From positions 206,124-270,123 of the forward strand of contig WRAZ01000001.1 of the NCBI GenBank assembly GCA_009779925.1: DNA of 64,000 nucleotides, written 5' to 3'. The stretch is from Chitinivibrionia bacterium. Its GTDB lineage: Bacteria > Fibrobacterota > Chitinivibrionia > Chitinivibrionales > Chitinivibrionaceae. The translations under genes and the position numbers were made by a program. Shown one piece after another: positions 33,834 through 42,179 of the stretch (its first letter is position 1; each line of letters opens with the position of its first letter). The notes beneath the pieces are model-generated. The model ran no database searches. It was not told the DNA's origin and saw nothing but the letters and a program-made list of their open reading frames with translations.

Positions 33834-36188
33834 TTACTGTTCAAGCATTCTGAGTTGCTCTTGCAATCTGCGCATTTCTTCGTCAATGTTGTCAAGACGT
33901 TCTGCCGCTCTTGCCGCCGCCGCCGCGCCTTGAATTTCTCTTGCTTTCGCAAGCGCAAAAGATACGTCGTCAAGCACTCTGTCGTGTTCGCGACCAAAGA
34001 ATATGCTTGTTTCACGGTCATCCATAAATCTGCCGAACGCTCTTACTTCCGTTTCTTGCGCTCTCTGAGTGGGAGCAAGTTCATCAATAAGACCAATTAC
34101 GTAAGACGACTGAGAAACCATTGCAAGTTGTTTTGCTCTTTGCGCGGTTTCAAAATATGTCGCTCTATCGTCGTTGTATTGATTGCGTCTTTCGCGAAGT
34201 TGCGCATCAGTCGGCGCTTGGAATGCCTGCAAACGAGTTTGCGCCGCTTCCAAAGTTGTTATAACTTGCGATATTCTTGCCGCTCCGCCTTCAGCCATAT
34301 CCATATAAGCGAGAATTAAATCCGCTTCGCTCAGAAGAATCGGGTCGTTGGTCGCTCCTTGCAACGCTCTTGCCGCAGAAAGTGTTTCCGCTCTGTTTCC
34401 GCCTTGAAGCGCAACCCACATCTGAGCCAAAAGTGCTTCCGCACGGTGCGGGCTTGCCGTACCTATTCTGCGAAGAGCCGCCATTGCTCTTGTTAGCGAT
34501 TGACCTGTCTCTATTTTACCTTCAAAATACAAGAACGCCATAAGCAAATACGAACGGTCTTGCGCCGCTCTTTGCGCGTTAGTTCTTGCAGGCGCCTGAA
34601 CAGCGTTGTCCAAATGCTCAATCGCTCTGTCCATTTGACCGTTTATAGCAGAAGCAATAGCCAAAGAATGTTGCGCAAATATGTAGTCCGGATGCGATGA
34701 CGGCACCATTGAGAAATGCGACATTGCGTCTGCAATTCTGTTTTGTTGCAAGAATACTTCACCTTGATAGTAAGCGGCTGCTTGTATAACAGAGTCAGGC
34801 GTTGCGTCCACGTTTATAAGGTTGAACAAGTTTGAAACCTGTGCAAAATCACCTTCACGATAAGCAAGGCGCAAAAGTCCCAGACGTGCAAAAGGAACAA
34901 CGGGGGAGCGCGGATAATCGCTCAAAATATCGTTGAAACCTTCAACTGCCGCTTCACGCATATCCATTTCTTCCATATTGCGGTTCATATAAAGATTAAC
35001 AAAGTCGTTGCGGAAGAAGTCGGGGAATTCCGTAAGAATACGACCGCCCAAGAAGAACGAGTTCCAGTAGTTGCCCGCATAGTGCTCCTGCAACATTTGG
35101 TTATACAAACGACCGGGTCCGAGCGCAACTTGGCGAGCCATTCTGCGCGCAAAGATTTCCTCTCTGTGCGGACCAAACTGTCCTCTGAAGTAGATAGTGT
35201 GCGTAAAAGACGCTCTGTCGTCGGTAATGCTTGTGTATTGGTAAGCCGCTTGGAAATCGCGACCGCCGAAAATCGACGGAACGTTCATACCGCCCGAAAG
35301 ACCCCAGTGCCCTGTTCCGAAGTGGAAAGAAGCATTAAGCATTCTCATAAGCCAAACGCCGACTCTTCCCGAAAAGTCGAAATCTACAACTTTGTTTCCG
35401 TCGCGAGCCCAGCCCCACTCTAATGTTTCAGGGTCTTGAACTGGAGTTCCTGCGAAATTAGCCGCCTGCGTGGTAAAGTCTTTTATGTCAAAGTCAACGC
35501 CTGCGTTAATTTGTCTGTCCCAAAACCAGCCCAACCAATTGATTTTCGCGTTAATTGACTGTGTCGCTATGGTGAAATCTTCACCGTCGGGACGACCGAG
35601 GTTCGGCGAAATCAAGTTCTGAAAGTTAATACCTACGATATGCTCTCCCAAAACAGGGTGGTTTGTTATACGATAAGTTGTACCCAAGTCCAAAGACAAA
35701 CCTTGTATAGGCTGTCCGAAGTTAGGCGTTCTGAAAAAGTTAAGGTTAACACCCAAACTCAATCTGTTGAACGGGTTAATTGCGTATGAACCCATAATCA
35801 GCATGTGGTTATCGTTCCACGTAGCTCCTGTCGGCACGATCCTTTGATTGACTTCGTCCCACATCATACCCTGAACAGGCTCGTTGGAAGTAACACCCAA
35901 AACCGTAAAACCGACCGATTGAAAGAGCCCGAGCGGAACTACTACACCTGTTTCATACAAGAAAAAGGCATTTCCCAAACTCGGAGACCAAACACCTCTG
36001 ATAGCAACGTGATTTTCTTCCGTCAAAAGCGCGGGGTTTGTTGCGGGCGAGTACGGAGCAAACAAGTCTCTCCATCTCTGCGTTATGTAGAATTCACCCG
36101 GAAGACCGGCGCCGAACGCGGCTGAAACCGCCAAACAGGTAATCAATACCCCTGCCGCAAATCTTGTTAATGTTTTTTTGATACTCAT
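33834..36188 (-). CDS. Outer-membrane barrel/TPR fusion protein, PorV-like N-terminal part
   Basis: 784 residues. A signal peptide (ITCLAVSAAFGAG) leads into about 330 residues of amphipathic strands (RWRDLFAPYSPATNPALLTEENHVAIRG, NRLSLGVNLNFFRT) that resemble PorV/PorQ or FadL-type barrels. From about residue 390 to 700 there are tetratricopeptide-like repeats (FFLGGRILTEFPDFFRN, NRIADAMSHFSMVPSSHPDYIFAQHSLAIASAINGQM), and the last 60 residues are a coiled coil (AARAAERLDNIDEEMRRLQEQLRML). Such a fusion would place TPRs in the periplasm under an outer-membrane barrel. It is flanked on both sides by secreted beta-helix genes, so it may serve in their export or anchoring. Confidence 0.7.
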   Translation of the reverse strand: MSIKKTLTRFAAGVLITCLAVSAAFGAGLPGEFYITQRWRDLFAPYSPATNPALLTEENHVAIRGVWSPSLGNAFFLYETGVVVPLGLFQSVGFTVLGVTSNEPVQGMMWDEVNQRIVPTGATWNDNHMLIMGSYAINPFNRLSLGVNLNFFRTPNFGQPIQGLSLDLGTTYRITNHPVLGEHIVGINFQNLISPNLGRPDGEDFTIATQSINAKINWLGWFWDRQINAGVDFDIKDFTTQAANFAGTPVQDPETLEWGWARDGNKVVDFDFSGRVGVWLMRMLNASFHFGTGHWGLSGGMNVPSIFGGRDFQAAYQYTSITDDRASFTHTIYFRGQFGPHREEIFARRMARQVALGPGRLYNQMLQEHYAGNYWNSFFLGGRILTEFPDFFRNDFVNLYMNRNMEEMDMREAAVEGFNDILSDYPRSPVVPFARLGLLRLAYREGDFAQVSNLFNLINVDATPDSVIQAAAYYQGEVFLQQNRIADAMSHFSMVPSSHPDYIFAQHSLAIASAINGQMDRAIEHLDNAVQAPARTNAQRAAQDRSYLLMAFLYFEGKIETGQSLTRAMAALRRIGTASPHRAEALLAQMWVALQGGNRAETLSAARALQGATNDPILLSEADLILAYMDMAEGGAARISQVITTLEAAQTRLQAFQAPTDAQLRERRNQYNDDRATYFETAQRAKQLAMVSQSSYVIGLIDELAPTQRAQETEVRAFGRFMDDRETSIFFGREHDRVLDDVSFALAKAREIQGAAAAARAAERLDNIDEEMRRLQEQLRMLEQ

Positions 36189-36219
36189 TTTATTTTATCC
36201 CTTTCTTTTCTTTCTATTA

Positions 36220-37035
36220 CTATCTTCTTCTGCTCAACCGTGCGCCGAGATTTTCTCCCGCGGTGCTCAATATTGCGCAGCACAATGTCGGTTCAGGATT
36301 AAAATCATATTTCACTCTTGCAGCAATAAATGCAGGGTCAAAAGAGAAATTACCCTCAGGATTATCGTGGAATTGTCTCAAGTTTTCCCAAAAATTATTG
36401 TGTCTTATGGTGGACGCTTCTGCCGATTCGCTGTTTACTCTTAATCCAAATCTTTGATTAAAAGCAATTGTGTTGTTTTGAACTTCAACATTGCTCACTC
36501 CGCCGAGTTGCAAACCGAAGTTGGCGTTGTAGGCGATTGTGTTATGCTCTATCGCTCCACGTGCCGCGCGTAAGTTCCAACCGACAATCCCCGAACCTCT
36601 GTTGAAGGCGATGATGTTGTCCTCGATTGTCGGACAATGGCGCAATACCAAAATGCCCGTCATCCAGTTTCGGACAACTCGGTTTCGTCTTATTACGACG
36701 TCGGCGTCTCGGCTGAATATTCCGATTGTTCCGTTTCGGATTTCAAAGCCCTCAATACCCGCGCTACCGGCAAGAGTAACCACTGTCCCTCTTCCGTCGC
36801 CGTCAATTACCGCACCGTGAAGGTGTTGCGCTCTCAAATAAACGCCTGTCGTGACAAACACGTCCTCTCTGTAGATACCGTCTGCCACAATAATTGTGTC
36901 CCCCGACCGCGCTCTTACGATCGCCTGCGAAATCGTTCTGATTCCTGTTGACGGCACCATAATTACATCGCCCGCAGACACTGCGCAAACCAACGTCGCA
37001 ATTACGGCAACCGTTCTGATAAATTTTTGTTTCAT
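36220..37035 (-). CDS. Secreted right-handed beta-helix protein 2
   Basis: 271 residues. Signal peptide (TVAVIATLVCAVSAG), then AIVRARSGDTIIVADGIYREDVFV, the same entry motif as its paralogue at 32897, and about nine parallel coils (IEDNIIAFNRGSGIVGWNLRAARG, IEHNTIAYNANFGLQLGGVSN, VQNNTIAFNQRFGLRVN). It ends in NFSFDPAFI and a short arginine-rich tail. It lies 31 bases upstream of the barrel/TPR gene on the same strand. Confidence 0.85.
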   Translation of the reverse strand: MKQKFIRTVAVIATLVCAVSAGDVIMVPSTGIRTISQAIVRARSGDTIIVADGIYREDVFVTTGVYLRAQHLHGAVIDGDGRGTVVTLAGSAGIEGFEIRNGTIGIFSRDADVVIRRNRVVRNWMTGILVLRHCPTIEDNIIAFNRGSGIVGWNLRAARGAIEHNTIAYNANFGLQLGGVSNVEVQNNTIAFNQRFGLRVNSESAEASTIRHNNFWENLRQFHDNPEGNFSFDPAFIAARVKYDFNPEPTLCCAILSTAGENLGARLSRRR

Positions 37036-37077
37036 ACAACTAAACTCCTATCTTTTTTCTTTTCTACAACCTTAAAT

Positions 37078-37896
37078 CTACAAAGCAGTATATATTCTTG
37101 ACCCTATATTTGCACCATTTCTGCCATTGTTAAATATTCGCGAGGTTCTTCTCGCGCGAAAATCATTTGCTTCGGGGTTAATAAACTCGGGGTCAAACGA
37201 GAAGTTATTTTCCGGCAAAGCCATATTGACTTGAATATACGATAAAAACACATTAAATGCTTGAAAAATTTTTGATTCCGGATTTATTTGCACCACAAAC
37301 CGTCCGTTGAATGCCACTATGTTGTTCACGAAACCCACTGCTGAAGTGCCTCCGATGGATAATCCGTGATTATCGTTAAAAACTATTGTATTGTTAAAAA
37401 TTTCTTCGTCCGTGTTTACATCCCACAGCTGAATTCCCGAAGAAGAGTTGCGAAAAATGAGATTATCTTCAATTCTTACAAAGTGCGCAACAGCCATAAT
37501 GCCCGTAGAATTGTTGTGTATCCGATTTGCGATAATCGCGTTGTCTATGCCGTCCGAGAATATCCCTATCCGCCCTCCCGAAACCGAAAGTCCTATTGCA
37601 CTGCTTCCGTTTGACAAAGTGATTACGTTTCCGCGACCATTGCCTGTAATTTGCGCTTTCCCATTTTCTCTTGCTTTAATGGTTACGCCGGGAGGGATGC
37701 GGAAATTTCCCCTGTATCTCCCGTTTTCGAGAATAAGGGTGTCTCCGCGCTGACTTCTTGCAAGCGCCGCTTGCAATTGTCTGGCTGAAGCCGGAACTGC
37801 AATTATATATGGCGAAGTACTCACTAAATCGGCATAAAGCCCAAATGCCAAAAATAAAGTAAGCACGAGCGCTTTACGGTTAAGTAGGCGGCTCAT
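37078..37896 (-). CDS. Secreted right-handed beta-helix protein 3
   Basis: 272 residues from ATG 37896, where AAGAGGAT precedes it and a hydrophobic segment (ALVLTLFLAFGLYA) begins; a TTG ten codons further up is less likely. The entry motif ALARSQRGDTLILENGRYRGNFRI and the coils IEDNLIFRNSSSGIQLWDVNT and FNNTIVFNDNHGLSIGGTSA match the other two. It ends NNFSFDPEFINPEANDFR, the same closing motif as beta-helix 2. First gene of the envelope cluster. Confidence 0.85.
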   Translation of the reverse strand: MSRLLNRKALVLTLFLAFGLYADLVSTSPYIIAVPASARQLQAALARSQRGDTLILENGRYRGNFRIPPGVTIKARENGKAQITGNGRGNVITLSNGSSAIGLSVSGGRIGIFSDGIDNAIIANRIHNNSTGIMAVAHFVRIEDNLIFRNSSSGIQLWDVNTDEEIFNNTIVFNDNHGLSIGGTSAVGFVNNIVAFNGRFVVQINPESKIFQAFNVFLSYIQVNMALPENNFSFDPEFINPEANDFRARRTSRIFNNGRNGANIGSRIYTAL

Positions 37897-37954
37897 ATCC
37901 TCTTTTAACCCTCCTGAAACGGACAATTAACAACAAAATGATTTTCAATATGGT

Positions 37955-37966
37955 AAAATACTATTT
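37955..37966 (-). promoter_or_regulatory. Putative -10-like promoter element of the beta-helix cluster
   Basis: Minus strand reads AAATAGTATTTTACC, an exact match to the element before tRNA-Ser, about 60 bases before the first beta-helix gene. Confidence 0.55.
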
Positions 37967-38129
37967 TTTTTATATAAGAAACTAAAAAATCTATAAAAAA
38001 CAACAAAAAAACTTTTTTATTGAAATTTCCGAAAATAAAATTAAAGATTTCGTACAAAAATACCGATATACAGAAACGGACGAGATAAATGGATTTGTCT
38101 CAAAAATCCTAATGGAGTAGGAGTGAGTT

Positions 38130-38408
38130 ATGTTAGTAAAAAACCTTGCCGCTACAGGCTATTTTTCGTATTTGGAGCTTGCTCATAACAGAGACAAGAG
38201 TGCGAAAGTTGTGTCGTCGAGCGCGAGAATTTTACGCGAAGACTCATATATTCCATCAAATTCTTTGCATAGCGAGGTAAAAGCAAAAGATCTTTCGGAA
38301 ATCAAAAATCGAATTTCTTCGGGATTTTACAATTCTACCGCCGTAAATGACGACCTTACCGAATGTTTTTCGAGCATTTTCAAGAAAACTCTTTCTACAA
38401 CCGCGTAA
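38130..38408 (+). CDS. Small FlgM-like protein (possible anti-sigma factor)
   Basis: 92 residues, not matched to a family with certainty. The C-terminal half (KAKDLSEIKNRISSGFYNS then TECFSSIFKKTL) follows the FlgM pattern of V-x-E/D-I-K-x-x-I-x-x-G-x-Y followed by a helix, and the N-terminal half is charged and probably disordered, as in FlgM. FlgM binds and inhibits the flagellar sigma factor FliA. No flagellar genes occur in the window. The start has TAGGAGTGAGTT before it. It could regulate an alternative sigma factor for envelope genes. Confidence 0.45.
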   Translation: MLVKNLAATGYFSYLELAHNRDKSAKVVSSSARILREDSYIPSNSLHSEVKAKDLSEIKNRISSGFYNSTAVNDDLTECFSSIFKKTLSTTA

Positions 38409-38483
38409 ATTTAGTATTTTTGTGTTGATTTATTTTGTATGAGCGTTGTAATACGCCCATATAGGTTTATGAAAGGAATTAGA

Positions 38484-39989
38484 ATGAAAATAGAGAATTT
38501 ACCTTTGACTAATTTATTTGTTGTTTTGTTATCAGGACTTTTGTGCGGACTTTTTGCCTCAATTTTGCCTGCGATGTCGTTTCTTTTAATAATACCATTT
38601 ATTGCCCTTATTTACTCGGAGAAACCCGCGCGCCTGAAAATGTACTCTTGGGGCGTGTTTTGGTATTTCGGCACAATTTGGTGGATGGCTATAGTAAATC
38701 TGCAGGGACTGCAACCGCTTATTTTCTTTGCGACCATCGGCTTATCGCTCTTTTTGGCTTTGCGATTTCTTTTGGTTGGGGTTTTGTCGGCATTTGTTCT
38801 TAAACGATGTCCGAAAGTCGCCATTCTTTTTATTCCGTCTGTTTGGGTTGTTTCTGAATACGTGCTTACACTCGGCGAGCTTTCGTTTCCTTGGATGTTT
38901 TCGGGGTATTCGCTTTCTCCGTTATTTTATTTGTCGCAGGTCGTCAGCATTACGGGAATTTGGGGTTTGTCGTTTTTGGCGGTAATTTCTGCCGTAGTTC
39001 TTTACAATCTCGTATTTTTTAAGCGTGGCAAAAAAATTGCAGTTTCTCTTGCCTGCGTCGTGGCAATGCTTTGTCTTTGGGGATTTGTAAGAGTGCGTCC
39101 CGTCGATACCCACGAAATAAAGGCGATTGTTCTTCAGCCAAACGCTGATATGGAGAATTGGTACGGATTTTCCTCGCTTATGGAATGTATGGAGGTTTTG
39201 GACAGTTTGTTGGACGCAAGTACAAATATGGACAGAGGCATCTTCATTCTTCCCGAAAGCGCGATTTTTACGCATTTGCGCTATCAGCCGTCGGCGTTGG
39301 TTGCTGTCGGGTCTTGGTTAAGACGACATAATTCGCATATAATTTTTGGTTCGCTTACCCCAATCAGAGGCGAAGGCGGTGTTGACGGAGCATACAATAC
39401 AGCGTATTGGGCAAGTCCCGAATTGTCTAATCTTTACGATAACTACGCCCGATACCACAAAATAAAACTTGTTCCGTTTGTAGAAACGACGCCGTTTTCC
39501 GCGGCTCTGCCTATGATAAGCCGCCTTGATTTGAGAGGCGGAAGTTTTGTTTCGGGGAGCGAGTATTCCGTTTGGGAAATAGAGGATTTGCGAATTGCAC
39601 CCTTTATTTGCTACGAAAACGTCTATCCCGAATTTACACGAAGAAGAGTAAACCACGGTGCCGGCGCTAATCTTATGATAAATATAACAAACGACGGCTG
39701 GTTCGGAAGAACTACCGCGCCAATCCAACACGCCGAAATGACGCGGGTAAGGGCGATAGAACTCGGTATTTCAATGGTAAGAAGCGCAAATACGGGCATT
39801 TCATTTTCGGTTGACCCTTTCGGGCGTTTCCTTGCCAAAACCGAAATTTACACCCGCGAGGTCGTACAAATGCCGATTGCGAAAGCGCTTAACAGCACAA
39901 TTTATCGCCGCTTTGGCGATTGGTTTGCGATTTTCTGTGTGCTGTTTTCGCTGTTTTGGCTTGTTTATCCAAGTATTCGGAAGAAATAA
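38484..39989 (+). CDS. lnt: Apolipoprotein N-acyltransferase
   Basis: 501 residues from ATG 38484 (after GAAAGGAATTAGA; the frame is open 15 codons further). About eight membrane helices are followed by a nitrilase-like domain with the Glu-Lys-Cys triad: Glu in ILPESAIF, Lys in HKIKLVPFVE and Cys in PFICYENVYPE. It adds the third acyl chain to lipoproteins at the outer face of the inner membrane. This matches the diderm envelope and the lipoprotein at 29307. It converges on metF with only 15 bases between. Confidence 0.92.
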   Translation: MKIENLPLTNLFVVLLSGLLCGLFASILPAMSFLLIIPFIALIYSEKPARLKMYSWGVFWYFGTIWWMAIVNLQGLQPLIFFATIGLSLFLALRFLLVGVLSAFVLKRCPKVAILFIPSVWVVSEYVLTLGELSFPWMFSGYSLSPLFYLSQVVSITGIWGLSFLAVISAVVLYNLVFFKRGKKIAVSLACVVAMLCLWGFVRVRPVDTHEIKAIVLQPNADMENWYGFSSLMECMEVLDSLLDASTNMDRGIFILPESAIFTHLRYQPSALVAVGSWLRRHNSHIIFGSLTPIRGEGGVDGAYNTAYWASPELSNLYDNYARYHKIKLVPFVETTPFSAALPMISRLDLRGGSFVSGSEYSVWEIEDLRIAPFICYENVYPEFTRRRVNHGAGANLMINITNDGWFGRTTAPIQHAEMTRVRAIELGISMVRSANTGISFSVDPFGRFLAKTEIYTREVVQMPIAKALNSTIYRRFGDWFAIFCVLFSLFWLVYPSIRKK

Positions 39990-40004
39990 TATAGGCTTCT
40001 TGAC

Positions 40005-40895
40005 TTATTTTTCCAGTTGCGTGGAAGAAATAATGCCGATACTCTCGCAAATTTTGTGTATCTGCTCAAATTTGTTGAGTGTGTAAAGGTGTATTCCGCG
40101 CACTTTATTTTCTATTAACTCATTAACCTGCTCTGCAGCCCAATGTATTCCTACTTTTTCGACGTATTCGTCATTCGGCGCTCTGTAAATGGCTTTTTGA
40201 AGTTTTGCAGGAATACGGGCTCCAAGCGATAATTCGGCAATTCTTTGCATACTCGCGATTGAGGTTATAGGCATAATTCCCGCTATAATCGGCACATTTA
40301 TTTTCGCAATTTCGCATCGCTCGCAGAAATCATAAAAATCGGCATTACTGAAAAACAACTGTGTGCAAATGTAATCCGCGCCGCTGTCAACTTTGCGCTT
40401 AAGATTGTCGATTTCAATAAGGCGGTTAGGCGTTGTCGGGTGTCCTTCGGGAAATCCTGCAACTCCGATTCCCATATTCGGGAAGTTTTTCTTGGTAAAT
40501 TCCACGAGTTCGCTTGCGTATTCAAAACCGTCTTTGGCGGGAACAAAATCTATCGCGCCTTTTGGCATATCGCCTCTAAGCGCAAGGATATTCTCAATTC
40601 CCGCGTCGTTGTAATTTTGCAGGATTTCGCGAATTTCATCGCGGCTTGCGCCTACGCAGGTCAAATGTGCGACAGTGGTAAGCCCTGCTTCGTTTTGTAT
40701 CTTAGCGACAAGGTTTCGTGTATTTTCGCGGGTAGAGCCGCCTGCGCCGTAAGTGACGCTGACGTATGCAGGCGATAAATAACTGAGTTTTTGCACCGTT
40801 TCAAATAATTTATCGAAGCCCGCCGCTGTCTTAGGCGGAAAAAATTCAAAGCTCAAAGCCGTTTGCTTTTGCGCTAAAATATCGCTTATTTTCAT
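40005..40895 (-). CDS. metF: 5,10-methylenetetrahydrofolate reductase
   Basis: 296 residues from ATG 40895, chosen because CGGAGAAATTT precedes it and LSFEFFPPKT, the conserved MetF N-terminus, follows directly. FAD-binding segments TYGAGGSTRENT, HLTCVGASRDEI and LALRGDMPKG are present, along with ICTQLFFSNADF. It reduces methylene-THF to methyl-THF for methionine synthesis. Confidence 0.95.
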   Translation of the reverse strand: MKISDILAQKQTALSFEFFPPKTAAGFDKLFETVQKLSYLSPAYVSVTYGAGGSTRENTRNLVAKIQNEAGLTTVAHLTCVGASRDEIREILQNYNDAGIENILALRGDMPKGAIDFVPAKDGFEYASELVEFTKKNFPNMGIGVAGFPEGHPTTPNRLIEIDNLKRKVDSGADYICTQLFFSNADFYDFCERCEIAKINVPIIAGIMPITSIASMQRIAELSLGARIPAKLQKAIYRAPNDEYVEKVGIHWAAEQVNELIENKVRGIHLYTLNKFEQIHKICESIGIISSTQLEK

Positions 40896-40929
40896 AAATT
40901 TCTCCGTTTCTTTTTTCAGAATTGGAGAG

Positions 40930-40940
40930 AAAATACTTTT
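40930..40940 (-). promoter_or_regulatory. Putative -10-like promoter element of metF
   Basis: Minus strand reads CAAAAAGTATTTTCTC, about 35 bases before metF; it lies in the region divergent from the methyltransferase. Confidence 0.5.
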
Positions 40941-41009
40941 TGGGTAATGCTTGCTCCCCATTTTTTATAAAAAATTACATTTTTTTCTGCTTTTGTGTAA
41001 GGGAAAATC

Positions 41010-41016
41010 GTATTTT
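41010..41016 (+). promoter_or_regulatory. Putative -10-like promoter element of the methyltransferase
   Basis: GTATTTT followed by CCTCCC, 22 bases before ATG, which has GGAGGAAAA as ribosome binding site. Confidence 0.5.
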
Positions 41017-41038
41017 CCTCCCAAAATACGGAGGAAAA

Positions 41039-42118
41039 ATGAGCAAAAAACGTTTCGGCAATGATAAAACAACAGCATATAACGCGTCGATAAAGGCGCA
41101 TTTTTTGACATTTGCGCCTGCTTTTTTTCAGGCGACCTTGATTTTGCGAAACAAGGGAGTGTTGGATTTTCTGAATAACAATGACGACGGAAAGACCGAA
41201 AAAGAAATTGCCGCGCATTGCAAATTAAACAATTACTCCGCAAGAATTTTGCTTGAAGCGGGCGAGCAGGCAGGCGTTTTGATTTTTGAAGAAGCCAAAA
41301 ACAAATACCATCTCTCTAAAACAGGATTTTTCCTTTTAACAGACGAAATAACAAAAAGAAATATGAATTTCATAAACGACGTTTGTTATCAGGGTTTGTT
41401 TTTTCTCGACAAGTCAATAGAAGAAGAAAAGCCTGTCGGTCTTAAAGTTTTCGGCGAATGGGACACGATTTATTCGGGACTGTCGCAACTTCCCGAAAAT
41501 GTAAAGAAAAGTTGGTTTGAATTCGACCATTATTACTCCGATGTTGCATTCGACGAAGCGCTGAATTTAATTTTTTCGGACAACACTGCTAAAAAAATAC
41601 TCGATGTCGGCGGAAATACAGGGCGATTTGCATTAAAATGTGCAAATTTCTCAAACACGGCAAATATCACAATTTTAGACCACGAAGGACAACTCACAGT
41701 CGCCAAAGAAAACGCGAAAAAAGCAGGTTTCGGCGACAGAATAAACGGTTTTGCGCTTGATTTACTCGACCATTCAAAGCCGTTTCCGACAAATTATGAC
41801 GTTGTCTGGATGAGCCAATTTTTAGATTGCTTTCCTCCGAAAGATATTATTGAACTTTTGAAACGTGGAAAATCTGCGCTTTCGCATAGCGGAAATTTGT
41901 ATATAATGGAGCCGTTTGTCGATATTCAGAGACACGCGCAGGCAAAACTTGGGCTTGTGGGAACTTCACTCTACTTTACCGCTATGGCGAACGGAACATC
42001 AAGAATGTATCATAGTGATGAAATGCTTGATTATGCAAAAAGCGCAGGTTTGAAACTTGTAGAGCAGTTTGATGGTATCGGTGAGTTTCAGACGATATTG
42101 AAATTAAAAGCCGAATAA
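41039..42118 (+). CDS. SAM-dependent O-methyltransferase (acetylserotonin/BchU-like)
   Basis: 359 residues from ATG 41039. An N-terminal winged-helix dimerisation domain (about 15-100: ATLILRNKGVLDFLNNNDDG) precedes a class I methyltransferase domain: motif I ILDVGGNTGRFALKCA, NITILDHEGQL, DVVWMSQFLDCFPP and the closing LVEQFDGIGEFQTILKL. The small-molecule O-methyltransferase fold is clear; the substrate is not. Relatives act on quinones, bacteriochlorophyll or antibiotics. Confidence 0.8.
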   Translation: MSKKRFGNDKTTAYNASIKAHFLTFAPAFFQATLILRNKGVLDFLNNNDDGKTEKEIAAHCKLNNYSARILLEAGEQAGVLIFEEAKNKYHLSKTGFFLLTDEITKRNMNFINDVCYQGLFFLDKSIEEEKPVGLKVFGEWDTIYSGLSQLPENVKKSWFEFDHYYSDVAFDEALNLIFSDNTAKKILDVGGNTGRFALKCANFSNTANITILDHEGQLTVAKENAKKAGFGDRINGFALDLLDHSKPFPTNYDVVWMSQFLDCFPPKDIIELLKRGKSALSHSGNLYIMEPFVDIQRHAQAKLGLVGTSLYFTAMANGTSRMYHSDEMLDYAKSAGLKLVEQFDGIGEFQTILKLKAE

Positions 42119-42122
42119 AAAA

Positions 42123-42151
42123 GTAAGGGCAGGTTTAAAACCTGCCCCTAC
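42123..42151. repeat. Dispersed palindrome, intergenic copy
   Basis: GTAAGGGCAGGTTTA and complement ending CTGCCCCTAC, four bases after the methyltransferase stop. Confidence 0.9.
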
Positions 42152-42179
42152 AAACAAAAAAATCAGAACCATTTAATTA

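Noticed and set aside
40922..41038. N-terminal extension of the methyltransferase
   Set aside because: It crosses the promoter-like element; ATG 41039 has an ideal GGAGGAAAA site.
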